From Flavobacterium johnsoniae (GTDB lineage: Bacteria; Bacteroidota; Bacteroidia; Flavobacteriales; Flavobacteriaceae), in the NCBI RefSeq assembly GCF_001879205.1, contig NZ_MLFK01000002.1, forward strand, positions 583,736 to 647,735: a stretch of DNA of 64,000 nt, given 5' to 3'. Shown here piece by piece: positions 1 to 9,603 of the stretch. Below the pieces are notes generated by a model that saw only the letters and a list, made by a program, of their open reading frames with translations, ran no database searches and had not been told where the DNA came from. The position numbers were made by a program, and so were the translations under genes. Each line of letters opens with the position of its first letter. Positions within the stretch are counted from its first letter, which is position 1.

Positions 1-2448
1 TTTTCTAATATCCTTAAAAATTACATTCTTTTTTTCTCCCAAAACTTTTCCTTTCAGAAAAGATTTTAGATCATACATTTCATTTTTGTTCTTTTCTATT
101 AGAATTCCAAAATCCGGTTTTTTTTCTTTATTAAACCATAATCTAGCTAATACTCCTGTTTCCTCTCCTCCTCTTAGTAAAGTTTCAAGAGCTTTTTTTG
201 TCGAAAATTCTTCTGCTATTTTATTGAAGTTGGCTTCGATTGTTTCATTATCGTTAATATGTGAAATAAACAAATTAGTAATAATCGTAAATTCCTGACT
301 ATTATCTTCCTCAGAATCTTTAAGATTATGCTTTTCAAAAGATATCATTTTTGCCAAAACCTCATTATCTGATTCATAATACAATATATTTTCTGCTATA
401 TCGGATGATAAGGTATTATTTAATTCTACAGAAGATTTAGACATTAGGGTTTTCTTTCCAACAATCAGTTTACTGCTATTTTTACTTCCTTGTTTTTCAA
501 TAACGATTTCAGCCTTTTTTTTGCTGTTAAATATTGTAATTTCAATGGCTTTATCTTTTAAATCGAAATGAAAACGATTAAAATAGTGCATGGCAAACAA
601 ATCAATATCATAGCTTGTCAAAACTCCATTTTTCCAATACTTAGAAATAAATTGGCGCTCTGATTTTATATACTCCGGACCGTCAACTATTTTTCCATCT
701 TTATAAGTAGATTTTATATCATAGTTTGGATATTGATACTTCTCAAGATTTTCTAAATAATTATTCGAATATTGGTATTTAATAACTCCATTTTCATAAT
801 AATCAACATGATTAAATTCGTTAAAATCTGTTGCAAAATATCCCGAATAAGGTTTGTCGTTTTTATAAACTCCTTCGTAAGAATCTTTCTTGTCTGAAGT
901 AATTAAAAAAGACCGATTTACGATTTTTGTTCTTTTTCCGTTTTCAAAGTATACTGATTTTAGAACATTATTCTCTTCTGTTCTATCATATTTACTTCTA
1001 TAGAAAATTTCTTCTGCAACTGATCCATTTTTATATACTATTGCTGTATTGGATTCAACTAATTTCCCATTATAAGGCAAGCCGTTTTTATATTCGAGTT
1101 TTCCGGTAACTTCTCCATCTTCATAAAAAATGGTTTCACCATCTACCACATCATTCAAACAGTTATAAGTTTTATTAACATCATCGATATTGTAATTAAA
1201 AACTTTTTGTAAACCATTCTTCTTAAAGTTCTTCACATTAATCAATTCATGAATATCTTCTCCGGTTTTTACAATAAATGTTCCGGTATATGGTTTGTCA
1301 TTTTTGTAAATCCCTTTAGCGACAATACTGTCACTATCTGTTTTTACGATGGCTTCTCCTTCTCTTAAGCCTTTTACATAGTTCGCATTAGAAACTAAAC
1401 TCCAGAAAAGATTCTCGTCAAAATTACCATCAAAAGGTTTTCCGTCTTTATATGTACGTTTTTTCATTACAGTACCATCTTTATCATAAAAAGTTTCATC
1501 TCCTACTATTTTACCGTCTATATATTTAGTGAATTTCTGAATTTTACCGTTTGGATAATATTTGATTTCTTCCCCGGACTTTTCTCCTCCTTCATAGGAT
1601 GTTTTCGATTTTATGGCGGCTGCAAATTGGTTTTGAACGTAATATTCGTAAATAATACCTTTTAAAATGTTATTCCTATACTCTTTAAAATCACTTTCAT
1701 TAATTGTTTGAAGTACTTTTCCAGCCTGATCATAATTTACCTGCTTAAAAGGATGTAATTGGTCGTACTCAATGTCGTACCAAATTTCCTGTGCCAATTG
1801 TTTAGAGTTGATCCAGAAGATTTTGCTTTTAATTATTTTTTTTATCGCCTTTTTTTTAGTTCCGGCACTATAATCATCAACCATTACGGGTACTGTCATT
1901 TTGGTCAAACCTTCTTTTTCTTCATTAGCTTCTCTGTCTGAATTGTTACTTCTATAATCCTCCCAATTTCTAACCTCTTCAAAATCTCCTTCAATAGGTT
2001 GTCCTTTGCTATATTTTCCTTTTATTAAAATAGTCCCATCCTGATGATAAACAATATGTTCTCCGTCTTTTTTACCATTTTTATACTGAATCGTTTTAAG
2101 TCTTTTTCCATTTGGATAATAGTACGTTAAAACCGAAGAAGATGTATTATTATAAAATTGATAAACAGACAAGTCAAAGCCATTTTCATCATACCAAACT
2201 ATATCTCCAGCATAATTATTTTCATCACTTTGCAAAGAATAACCTTGAAACTGAGGAGTATTGTTAATGTAAAAATCTTCGATTAAAACCAAATCACCCA
2301 CTTTTTTTGAAGGCTTAATTCTATAAAAAGAAGCATTTTCTTTAGAGGTTTCTTTCCATTTTTTATCAAAATAAATTGGATCTATATTTTGAGAAAAAGA
2401 AAGCCCGCTAGTTAATGCTAAAATAAGGGTGAAAATTTTATTAATCAT
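1..2448 (-). CDS. MORN/YwqK-repeat secreted protein, 3' end outside window
   Basis: The minus-strand frame is open from an ATG at 2448 to the window edge (816 codons, no stop), so the C-terminus is missing. Residues 1-20 are a signal peptide ending in LSFSQ. The rest is built from degenerate repeats such as YYPNGK, YKNGKKDGE and YYPNGKIQ, each followed by short G-x-F strands. This is the pattern of MORN-like / 'YwqK antitoxin' repeat proteins common in Bacteroidota. The repeats stop near residue 600, and the remaining visible part has no motif I recognise. Function is unknown; such repeats usually form an extended beta-sheet surface, so a structural or binding role is inferred. The gene diverges from gpsA and has its own promoter at 2468-2501. 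Because the stop codon is off-window, the gene is easily missed by ORF callers that need both ends. Confidence 0.85.
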   Translation of the reverse strand, partial: MINKIFTLILALTSGLSFSQNIDPIYFDKKWKETSKENASFYRIKPSKKVGDLVLIEDFYINNTPQFQGYSLQSDENNYAGDIVWYDENGFDLSVYQFYNNTSSSVLTYYYPNGKRLKTIQYKNGKKDGEHIVYHQDGTILIKGKYSKGQPIEGDFEEVRNWEDYRSNNSDREANEEKEGLTKMTVPVMVDDYSAGTKKKAIKKIIKSKIFWINSKQLAQEIWYDIEYDQLHPFKQVNYDQAGKVLQTINESDFKEYRNNILKGIIYEYYVQNQFAAAIKSKTSYEGGEKSGEEIKYYPNGKIQKFTKYIDGKIVGDETFYDKDGTVMKKRTYKDGKPFDGNFDENLFWSLVSNANYVKGLREGEAIVKTDSDSIVAKGIYKNDKPYTGTFIVKTGEDIHELINVKNFKKNGLQKVFNYNIDDVNKTYNCLNDVVDGETIFYEDGEVTGKLEYKNGLPYNGKLVESNTAIVYKNGSVAEEIFYRSKYDRTEENNVLKSVYFENGKRTKIVNRSFLITSDKKDSYEGVYKNDKPYSGYFATDFNEFNHVDYYENGVIKYQYSNNYLENLEKYQYPNYDIKSTYKDGKIVDGPEYIKSERQFISKYWKNGVLTSYDIDLFAMHYFNRFHFDLKDKAIEITIFNSKKKAEIVIEKQGSKNSSKLIVGKKTLMSKSSVELNNTLSSDIAENILYYESDNEVLAKMISFEKHNLKDSEEDNSQEFTIITNLFISHINDNETIEANFNKIAEEFSTKKALETLLRGGEETGVLARLWFNKEKKPDFGILIEKNKNEMYDLKSFLKGKVLGEKKNVIFKDIRK

Positions 2449-2467
2449 AATTTGAAGGAAATTTCAT

Positions 2468-2501
2468 CAAAAATAATAATTTTAAATCATTATTTAGACA
2501 A
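2468..2501 (-). promoter_or_regulatory. Bacteroidota promoter for the MORN-repeat gene
   Basis: Read on the minus strand, TTG (2501-2499), a 23-nt spacer and an exact -7 box TATTTTTG (2475-2468) precede the ATG at 2448 by about 20 nt. This matches the flavobacterial TTG / TAnnTTTG consensus. Confidence 0.6.
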
Positions 2502-2589
2502 AAGATTGTCAATCCTCTATTAAAATTAGTTTTGCTTTTTAAGCGCAAATAAACTTAAGGTTTGTTTTTTAAATTTCTTAAATGAGTTT

Positions 2590-2621
2590 TTGCTTTATTA
2601 CTACATTATTAAGTACTTTTG
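2590..2621 (+). promoter_or_regulatory. Bacteroidota promoter for gpsA
   Basis: TTG at 2590-2592, a 21-nt spacer and an exact TAnnTTTG box (TACTTTTG, 2614-2621) lie 18 nt before the gpsA ATG, giving a short leader. Confidence 0.65.
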
Positions 2622-2639
2622 TTTTAAATTATTAAAATA

Positions 2640-3635
2640 ATGAGCGAAAAGTTAAAATTTGCAGTGATTGGAGGAGGAAGCTGGGCAACGGCAATTGCAA
2701 AAATGTTATGCGTGAATCTTTCAGAAATTGCCTGGTATATGCGCAATGAAGCTGCAATAGAACATATAGAGAAATACAAACACAATCCAAACTATTTAAG
2801 TTCAGTTGAATTCGATACCAACAAACTTAAATTAACCAACAATATAAACGAGGCTATTGAATATGCAGATTACATCATTTTTGCGATTCCATCTGCTTTC
2901 TTAGATGCCGAATTACAAAATATGACGGTTTCATTGGCTGATAAAATCATATTTTCTGCCATTAAAGGAATTGTTCCTGAAACCAGTTTAATAGTTGGAG
3001 AGCATTTTCACATTCAATACGATATTCCATATTACAATATTGGAGTAATTACAGGTCCTTGCCACGCAGAAGAAGTGGCGCTGGAAAGACTTTCTTATTT
3101 AACAATTGCCTGCGGCGATCCTGAAAAAGCTTCTATTGTAGCAAAATCACTTTCAGGAAATTACATTAAAGCTAAAATTTCTGATGATATTATTGGCACC
3201 GAATATGCGGCAATGCTTAAAAACATTTACGCTATTGCAGCCGGAATTGCGCACGGATTAGGTTATGGAGATAACTTCCAATCGGTAATGATGAGTAACG
3301 GAATACGTGAAATGAAAAAATTCATCCGTAAAGTACATAAAATGAAACGTAACATTAACGATTCGGCTTATTTGGGTGATTTATTAGTTACAGGATATTC
3401 AGTTTTCTCCAGAAACAGAATGTTCGGAAATATGATTGGTAAAGGATATACCGTAAAAAGTGCCATGATGGAAATGAGTATGGTTGCCGAAGGATATTAT
3501 GCTACAAAAAGTGCGTATAAACTAAATCAGGGTTACGGAGCAAAAACGCCAATTATTGATGCCGTTTATGCTGTTTTATATGAAGGAAAAGACGCAAAAA
3601 CAGTATTTAAAAGACTAACTGAATCGTTGGATTAA
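2640..3635 (+). CDS. gpsA: NAD(P)H-dependent glycerol-3-phosphate dehydrogenase
   Basis: This cytosolic enzyme reduces dihydroxyacetone phosphate to sn-glycerol-3-phosphate, the backbone precursor of membrane phospholipids. The 331 residues match the family length. The N-terminus carries the Rossmann motif GGGSWATA (residues 11-18), followed by FAIPS (81-85), KGI (109-111) and GPCHAEE (139-145). The substrate-domain motif EYAAMLKNIYAIAAG holds the catalytic Lys194. The GGGSW form in place of GxGxxG with Ala or Ser is usual in Bacteroidota. The gene is monocistronic: it has its own promoter (2590-2621) and a strong hairpin right after the stop. Identification is secure. Confidence 0.95.
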   Translation: MSEKLKFAVIGGGSWATAIAKMLCVNLSEIAWYMRNEAAIEHIEKYKHNPNYLSSVEFDTNKLKLTNNINEAIEYADYIIFAIPSAFLDAELQNMTVSLADKIIFSAIKGIVPETSLIVGEHFHIQYDIPYYNIGVITGPCHAEEVALERLSYLTIACGDPEKASIVAKSLSGNYIKAKISDDIIGTEYAAMLKNIYAIAAGIAHGLGYGDNFQSVMMSNGIREMKKFIRKVHKMKRNINDSAYLGDLLVTGYSVFSRNRMFGNMIGKGYTVKSAMMEMSMVAEGYYATKSAYKLNQGYGAKTPIIDAVYAVLYEGKDAKTVFKRLTESLD

Positions 3636-3654
3636 GTTCTTAAAATACAACTAT

Positions 3655-3692
3655 AAAAGGGGTCAGAATTAATTTTCTGGCCCTTTTATTTT
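3655..3692 (+). terminator. Rho-independent terminator of gpsA
   Basis: AAAAGGG and CAGAA pair with TTCTG and CCCTTTT around a short loop, followed by a T-rich tail. It begins 20 nt after the gpsA stop. Confidence 0.75.
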
Positions 3693-3998
3693 GGTTAAAT
3701 CTTAAAATTCAGAGAAACTAAATCAGAAAATCGTTTGAATTAACAAGAAATTTTTTCTTTGATAATACATCAAACCTACATCTTACGAAAAAAAAGTTAA
3801 TCCTCGCTTCTTACAAAACCACCTAAACAATATAGACCTGGCTATCAACAACATAATTCTATATTTTAAAAAATTTCTGAATACGTTTTTCTCACAAATT
3901 ACACTAATTATCATTTATTAATCCTCAATTTGGCCTTGCTTCGCAAAGAAATATCTATAGATTTGCATTATTATTTTTATTGATTCTAATTAAACACA
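3693..3998 (+). other. AT-rich intergenic region before the receptor operon
   Basis: About 300 bp between the gpsA terminator and the TonB receptor. I see no gene. The only recognisable element is the promoter at 3936-3965. Confidence 0.6.
3936..3965 (+). promoter_or_regulatory. Promoter of the receptor-DUF4876-DUF6850-peroxidase operon
   Basis: TTG (3936-3938), a 19-nt spacer and an exact -7 box TAGATTTG (3958-3965), about 33 nt before the ATG at 3999. No Fur-like or other palindromic operator was recognised next to it. Confidence 0.65.
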
Positions 3999-6674
3999 AT
4001 GCGTTCTATCTTGTTTTTTCTTTTTATTTCGAGTACTGTTTTTTCTCAGAGAGTAATTACAGGTAAAGTCATAGATAAAGAATCTTCAGCTTTTTTAACA
4101 GGAGTTTTAATTCGCGACACGAAGACAGACAATTGGACAATTTCTGACAAGGAAGGGAATTTTAAAATCAAAATTGCTTATTATCAGGATATTGAATTAA
4201 ATTTTTCTGTTCTGGGAAAAAAAGATGTAAATCAAGCTTTAAAAAACGACCAAAACTTTATTACGGTTTATTTAGAAGACAATACCCTGCATTTAAAAGA
4301 AGTAGTCGTTACCGCTGAAAAACAACGAAAATATTCCGAATTAACACTGGGTACAAATGCGATCAACAACGTTCAGGCATTTTCACTCGATGATGTTTTA
4401 CAACAGCTTCCTGGGCAGACCACGGCAGATTTTAATTTAAACCAGTTTAAAAACATTGTTTTTCGTACGGCATCTGATGGGAATTCTAAAAACAGTAAGG
4501 CTTTTGGAACCTCATTTATGATAAATGATATTCCTGTTTCCAACAATGAAAACATGCAGGCTTTAAATCCAAATGTCCCTACTTTAGCTTTTAGTGATTA
4601 TGGTCTTGGTCAAAAAAATACTTTTACAAATCCAAATAAAGGTATTGATCTCAGGGAAATTTCAACAAATACTATTGAAGAAATTAAGGTTATTCAGGGA
4701 ATCCCTTCTGCAAAATATGGAGACCTGACTTCGGGACTTGTTTTGATTACAACTAAAGTGGGAAACAGTCCGTATAGAGTTTCTGCTTCCATAAGAGATG
4801 CTACAAGCGAATTGAATTTAACCAAAGGTGTTGAATTAAATGCAAGAAACTCAATGAATTTTGGGCTCAACTTTTTAGATTCGAAAGCAGATCCCAGAGA
4901 TAATTTATTGAATTATCAACGCTTAAGCGGAAGTATCGCCTGGAAAACTACAGATAAACTTTCTAAAATAAAAAACACGCTGAATTTATCTTTAAGATCA
5001 AACCTTGATGATGCAAAACATGATCCGGATAATATTGCTGCCGATGTGGTTAAAAATGAAAAACAAGGGTTTTCTATCTCTAACAATTTAATGTGGAAAC
5101 CTTCTAATATATGGCTGGATGGTATAAATGCAAATATTGGTTTCTCTTATGACAGGCAGTTTTCAAGAAGAGAGAGATGGATAAACCGATCCTTAACTGC
5201 AGCAACTGATTCTAAAGAAGAAGGAATTCATGAGGCTTTTGTTCTTCCATCGCAATATACCAGTATAAGCACGGTAGAAGGTATTCCGATCTCAACTTTT
5301 GTTAACCTCGATTTTACGAAAACAATTACCAATAAAACAAATTGGGTGCACAGCTTTTCATTTGGATTATCAGGAAGATCAAGTTCAAACAAGGGAGAAG
5401 GAAGAAAAAGCAATGCAACCGGCTTAATAAATTATTATGTTCTTGCTGAAGGAGGCGACAGCAAACTTGGCTATAGAGATTATGATTTTAACAGAACCAG
5501 AACTGAAACTCAATTTTCTGCTTATCTGGAAGACAGGGTTTATAAAAAATTTGAAGAAGATAAAATCCTGAATATTGATTACGGAATTCGATATGAAAAC
5601 CAGTCCGGAAATATATCCTTACAGCCGCGTATTAATTCCTCTTATTCTATAAACAAAACCTTTAGAGTTCGAGGCGGATTGGGATTATCTTCCAAAGCTC
5701 CTTCGCTTAATCAATTATATACTGGAGACCGTTACTTAGACAGATTATTAGGCAGCGGCATTTACAGTTATCCGGGAGTTTATCAAAAAGCATGGATTAT
5801 GACCGTTGTTACTCCGGGCGATAACTTGAATTTAAAACCTTCAAAATCATTCAAAACGGAAGGCGGAATAGATATAGATCTTTCTTTTGCCAATATAAAC
5901 CTGACAGGATATTATAACAAACTGACTAATGGTTTTACCGGCCAGCAGATTCCTGTCTCAAAACAAATCCCAAAAGCAAACGTCATTACAAACGGAGCGG
6001 AGATTCCAACTTATGAAATTGTTGGCACAGAGAATCTTTACTATTTAACAAACAGCATTCAAAACAATACTAATTCTGAAGATACAGGTATTGAAACGAT
6101 AGTAAATTTCCAAAAAATCAAAGCTTTAAATCTGGACATCAGTATGAATGCGTCTTATGTTAGATCTAGAGATTATAGTAAATCCATAGATTATTATGCC
6201 TCTACAAGTTTAACATCTGCGGAAGAATATGGCGTATTTCCCTCAACCTCAACAACAAATGAAAATTTAACAGCAAGTTTCAATTTTAGTTACCATATTC
6301 CGAAAGCAGGTTTGTTACTTTCCTTGAGAAGCGAGCATATTATATTGCGTACTTCCCGTATTCCTACAAGTGATTATCCAAGTGGTTATCTGGACACTCG
6401 ATTAACTTACCACGAAATTCCGGAGGCTGAGCGTAGTGATTTGCAAAAATACGGTCACATTATTCGAACTATAAAAGGTTCACAAACCGAACTTGAAAAT
6501 ATACTGCATAATTTTCATCTGCGTCTTTCTAAAGATTTCTTAAACGGATTTAGTGTTTCATTTTATTCTACCAATTTTTTAAATCTCAAGCCTTATTACG
6601 ACAAAGACAATATAAGAAGTTTGTACGATATCGCAGACTTCTCGTTTGGAACCCGACTTAATTATCAATTTTAA
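3999..6674 (+). CDS. TonB-dependent outer-membrane receptor
   Basis: A signal peptide (residues 1-17, ending TVFSQ) precedes a CarboxypepD-regulatory-like beta-sandwich (about 18-95), a TonB-box-like segment EVVVTAEK (about 102-109), a plug (about 110-235, with EEIKVIQGIPSAKYGDLTSGLV) and a 22-strand-type barrel to the C-terminal Phe (GTRLNYQF). At 891 residues it is shorter than SusC proteins, and no SusD partner follows, so it looks like a metal or small-ligand receptor rather than a glycan importer. It is the first gene of a tight operon (11-nt gap to the next gene) with a lipoprotein, a second beta-barrel and a di-haem peroxidase. The ligand cannot be read from the sequence; the peroxidase partner makes a redox-active metal or metallophore plausible, which is inference. 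Confidence 0.9.
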   Translation: MRSILFFLFISSTVFSQRVITGKVIDKESSAFLTGVLIRDTKTDNWTISDKEGNFKIKIAYYQDIELNFSVLGKKDVNQALKNDQNFITVYLEDNTLHLKEVVVTAEKQRKYSELTLGTNAINNVQAFSLDDVLQQLPGQTTADFNLNQFKNIVFRTASDGNSKNSKAFGTSFMINDIPVSNNENMQALNPNVPTLAFSDYGLGQKNTFTNPNKGIDLREISTNTIEEIKVIQGIPSAKYGDLTSGLVLITTKVGNSPYRVSASIRDATSELNLTKGVELNARNSMNFGLNFLDSKADPRDNLLNYQRLSGSIAWKTTDKLSKIKNTLNLSLRSNLDDAKHDPDNIAADVVKNEKQGFSISNNLMWKPSNIWLDGINANIGFSYDRQFSRRERWINRSLTAATDSKEEGIHEAFVLPSQYTSISTVEGIPISTFVNLDFTKTITNKTNWVHSFSFGLSGRSSSNKGEGRKSNATGLINYYVLAEGGDSKLGYRDYDFNRTRTETQFSAYLEDRVYKKFEEDKILNIDYGIRYENQSGNISLQPRINSSYSINKTFRVRGGLGLSSKAPSLNQLYTGDRYLDRLLGSGIYSYPGVYQKAWIMTVVTPGDNLNLKPSKSFKTEGGIDIDLSFANINLTGYYNKLTNGFTGQQIPVSKQIPKANVITNGAEIPTYEIVGTENLYYLTNSIQNNTNSEDTGIETIVNFQKIKALNLDISMNASYVRSRDYSKSIDYYASTSLTSAEEYGVFPSTSTTNENLTASFNFSYHIPKAGLLLSLRSEHIILRTSRIPTSDYPSGYLDTRLTYHEIPEAERSDLQKYGHIIRTIKGSQTELENILHNFHLRLSKDFLNGFSVSFYSTNFLNLKPYYDKDNIRSLYDIADFSFGTRLNYQF

Positions 6675-6685
6675 ATCTATAAACT

Positions 6686-7996
6686 ATGAAAAAAACACTC
6701 TCCATTTTTATAATACTCTTTGGATTAATCATCCAGTCCTGCAGCAATGATGACAACGAAAACGAAGCATTAAAGCCTGTAGACTTTAGCGTTTCTCTTA
6801 AATACGATGCCGCATTTAACAGTCAGGTTGTTAAGAAGGCAAGTGTAACTATCGTAAATACAGAAACAGCAAACAAATACACTGTTGAATCGGATGAAAA
6901 AGGTGTTGCTCTTTTTAAACAAATTTTACCCGGCTCCTATTCTATTACGGCTACAAAAGTAATACCGGCGGCAGAATTCACAGAGACTTTTGGCTATACT
7001 CCAACAGAAGCCGAAATTAATTTTAATGGAGCGGCAAGCAGTGTTATTGTAAATGCAGCGACTGCTACCGTTGATATTGAAATGAAAACTTCGAAAGTAG
7101 GTGATTTCGTCATCAAACAAATTTACTACGGCGGATCTGACACTAAAAAAGGTGCTGTTTTTAGAGATCAGTTTATCGAAATTTACAATAACTCTAATAC
7201 AGTTCAGTATGCAGATGGTTTATACATGGCACAGCTTACCGGATCTACAACCACAACAGTAGCGGCATACACTTTGGCAAACGGGCAGTTTGACTGGAGT
7301 AAGTCTGAAGGAATGACAATAGGAAATACTGCAAATACAGATTACGTGTACGGAATCAATATTATTAAAATTCCAGGAAACGGCACACAATATCCAGTGC
7401 AACCGGGAAAAAGCATTGTAATTGCACAAAATGCTATTAATCATAAAGCTAATTATGTTGACAATAACGGCAAAGCCGTGAGTATTGTAAGTCCTGAACT
7501 AACTGTAGATTTAAGCACTGCAGATTTTGAATCATTTTTAGGAACTTATTCTGGTGATGTGTATCAATATGATATTCAAAATCCTGCTGTTCCAGATGTC
7601 GATATCGCTTATTGGGGAAATAGTAACAACGATATGATATTAGATTCTAATGGAAGACAAGCGTATGTTATCTTTAAAATGGATGACAGCAAATTCACCG
7701 CTTTAAAAAAATACAAAAATCCTAAAGGAGACAAAAATTTATTCCTTCAAATCCCTAATTCAGTTCTTATTGACGGTGTTGACACAACAAAAGATTTAGG
7801 ATCAGGTTTAGTTCCTAAAAAATTAGCCTCACAAATTGATGGAGGAAATACTTATTTACCTTCTGGAGCGTACTCTTCAAAATCAGTAATGAGAAAAACC
7901 AAAACTACAATTGCCGGAAGAATTGTTCTTCAGGACACTAACAATTCTACGAATGATTTCGTAGAAGTAACTGTAAATCCAAGAGGATTCAACTAA
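6686..7996 (+). CDS. DUF4876-like lipoprotein
   Basis: A 436-residue lipoprotein: the signal peptide ends in the lipobox IQSC with acylated Cys19, followed by an Asp/Glu/Asn linker. Residues about 30-130 form a CarboxypepD/transthyretin-like sandwich (DEKGVALFKQILPGSYSI). The larger C-terminal part begins near IKQIYYGGSD and contains FIEIYNNSN and PNSVLIDGVD, resembling a lamin-tail-like fold. From memory this matches DUF4876, a Bacteroidota family of unknown function found beside TonB receptors. It probably sits on the outer membrane next to the receptor (11 nt upstream) and the DUF6850-like barrel (11 nt downstream). Surface or periplasmic orientation cannot be decided here. Confidence 0.75.
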   Translation: MKKTLSIFIILFGLIIQSCSNDDNENEALKPVDFSVSLKYDAAFNSQVVKKASVTIVNTETANKYTVESDEKGVALFKQILPGSYSITATKVIPAAEFTETFGYTPTEAEINFNGAASSVIVNAATATVDIEMKTSKVGDFVIKQIYYGGSDTKKGAVFRDQFIEIYNNSNTVQYADGLYMAQLTGSTTTTVAAYTLANGQFDWSKSEGMTIGNTANTDYVYGINIIKIPGNGTQYPVQPGKSIVIAQNAINHKANYVDNNGKAVSIVSPELTVDLSTADFESFLGTYSGDVYQYDIQNPAVPDVDIAYWGNSNNDMILDSNGRQAYVIFKMDDSKFTALKKYKNPKGDKNLFLQIPNSVLIDGVDTTKDLGSGLVPKKLASQIDGGNTYLPSGAYSSKSVMRKTKTTIAGRIVLQDTNNSTNDFVEVTVNPRGFN

Positions 7997-8007
7997 AATT
8001 TTCTTTA

Positions 8008-9600
8008 ATGAAAATCAATAAGATTAAAATACATAACATTAAAAGTAATACCTGGAAATACCGGGTATTACTTCTTTTGTTGTTTTCTTTCGTTTTTAGT
8101 GTAAATGCACAAGACACTATAAAAGTGCAAAATCATATTATTGACGATCAGATTAAAGATCAAATTTTCAGGTATCCAATCATTTACACCACTCCAAACA
8201 TTAAAGATTTCACATTTACTGAAGTTTCCTATGAACATCAGCAAAATGAATTTGCCAGAAAACAGATTGCTAATGAAATCAATACCTATCAATTTTCGGC
8301 ACAGGGGTATTTTACCACAAAATCTAAATGGAAGTTTTTTGGTGATTTGTCCATCAAAAAAATACTGGAAAAAAACTTAGGATGGGTGCTTTCTGATGAT
8401 CGTGCAGAAGAACACGAAGTTATTGCACCACATTACTTTTATGTTCCCAGAAAAGCCAATTGGGACAATCAGGCTTATGTCTTAAGCGGAGGTTTTTCTA
8501 AAGATATTACCAATCATTTATCTGTTGCTGTAAAAGCCAATTACGGTACCGAAAAATACAGCCGGACTTTAGATGCCAGATCACAAATTATCAAAAGAAA
8601 TTTGGGAGGAGAATTGCAGATTGGTTATCAGATTTTACAAAATCATAAAGCCTTTATTTTAGGCAGTTATGCCGAAAACCAAAAAGACTTTGATTACACT
8701 TACAATAACCTCAACTTAAACTACGAAGCGTATCCGGAAACCTATTTACGTTTTAATGCTGGTTATGGCAGAATATTGAATTATTTTAAAAACACCGAAT
8801 CTGGCTATTTATATCAGGATATTGTAGACAAAATTGGATTAGGTTATACCTTTACAGGTAAAAACTCAATATTGACTGTATTATACTATACGCAGAACTC
8901 AAACAATGTTTTTTACACTAGTTCTCTTGATTTGCCTGAAAACGAAAGAATGAAAATAAAAACAAAGTCTAATCATGCAGAATTATTCGCTTTTCATAAA
9001 TGGAATAATATAGAAATCCAGTCTACTTTACAATTCGATCAAAGCGATGCGCGTAATTTTGACAAACAAAGCAATGGTTACAATTATACGAATTCATTAA
9101 ATAAAATAAACTGGACAACCTCATTTTCTAAAAAAACAGGTTCGAAAATTGATTATTTATTTGGTTTGAATGTACTTTACCAGCAAAACGAATACCACGA
9201 TATTTTAGCGACAGCTCATATCGAATTAAACTCATTAAATACTGGAATTTACACCAGCAAAGATTTTGCTTTCAAAAAAAGCAAATTAAATGCCACTGCA
9301 AGTTTCAATATGTATTTTCCATTGTCGTCGTCTAAGCTTAATTATTATGACACTTCGGGCGGCACAAATGCCCGCTTTTTTGATGAAGTGATTATTTACG
9401 ATTACGCTGTTAACACAACCAATTATTTTGCTCCAGCCATACGTTTAGAATACAGCTATCCTGTAAAAAACAATAAAACAGTGGTTTTCTTCACCAATTT
9501 AAAAGAAAAAATCGCGCTAAAAAAACAAACTGATTATCCTGTCAGCATTAATACCAATAACACCTATTGGGTTCAAATGGGTGTACAATTAAATTATTAA
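8008..9600 (+). CDS. DUF6850-like outer-membrane beta-barrel protein
   Basis: A long basic N-region (KINKIKIHNIK) is followed by a hydrophobic stretch ending FSVNAQ, a signal peptide of about 34 residues. The mature part is a series of amphipathic, aromatic-rich strands (for example YFTTKSKWKFFGDLS, LSVAVKANYG) and ends YWVQMGVQLNY, an outer-membrane barrel with a C-terminal aromatic residue. From memory it matches the DUF6850 barrel family that accompanies DUF4876 proteins. It has no TonB plug, so it is either a passive pore or the membrane anchor of the neighbouring complex. Only 3 nt separate it from the peroxidase gene, implying translational coupling. Confidence 0.7.
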   Translation: MKINKIKIHNIKSNTWKYRVLLLLLFSFVFSVNAQDTIKVQNHIIDDQIKDQIFRYPIIYTTPNIKDFTFTEVSYEHQQNEFARKQIANEINTYQFSAQGYFTTKSKWKFFGDLSIKKILEKNLGWVLSDDRAEEHEVIAPHYFYVPRKANWDNQAYVLSGGFSKDITNHLSVAVKANYGTEKYSRTLDARSQIIKRNLGGELQIGYQILQNHKAFILGSYAENQKDFDYTYNNLNLNYEAYPETYLRFNAGYGRILNYFKNTESGYLYQDIVDKIGLGYTFTGKNSILTVLYYTQNSNNVFYTSSLDLPENERMKIKTKSNHAELFAFHKWNNIEIQSTLQFDQSDARNFDKQSNGYNYTNSLNKINWTTSFSKKTGSKIDYLFGLNVLYQQNEYHDILATAHIELNSLNTGIYTSKDFAFKKSKLNATASFNMYFPLSSSKLNYYDTSGGTNARFFDEVIIYDYAVNTTNYFAPAIRLEYSYPVKNNKTVVFFTNLKEKIALKKQTDYPVSINTNNTYWVQMGVQLNY

Positions 9601-9603
9601 AAA

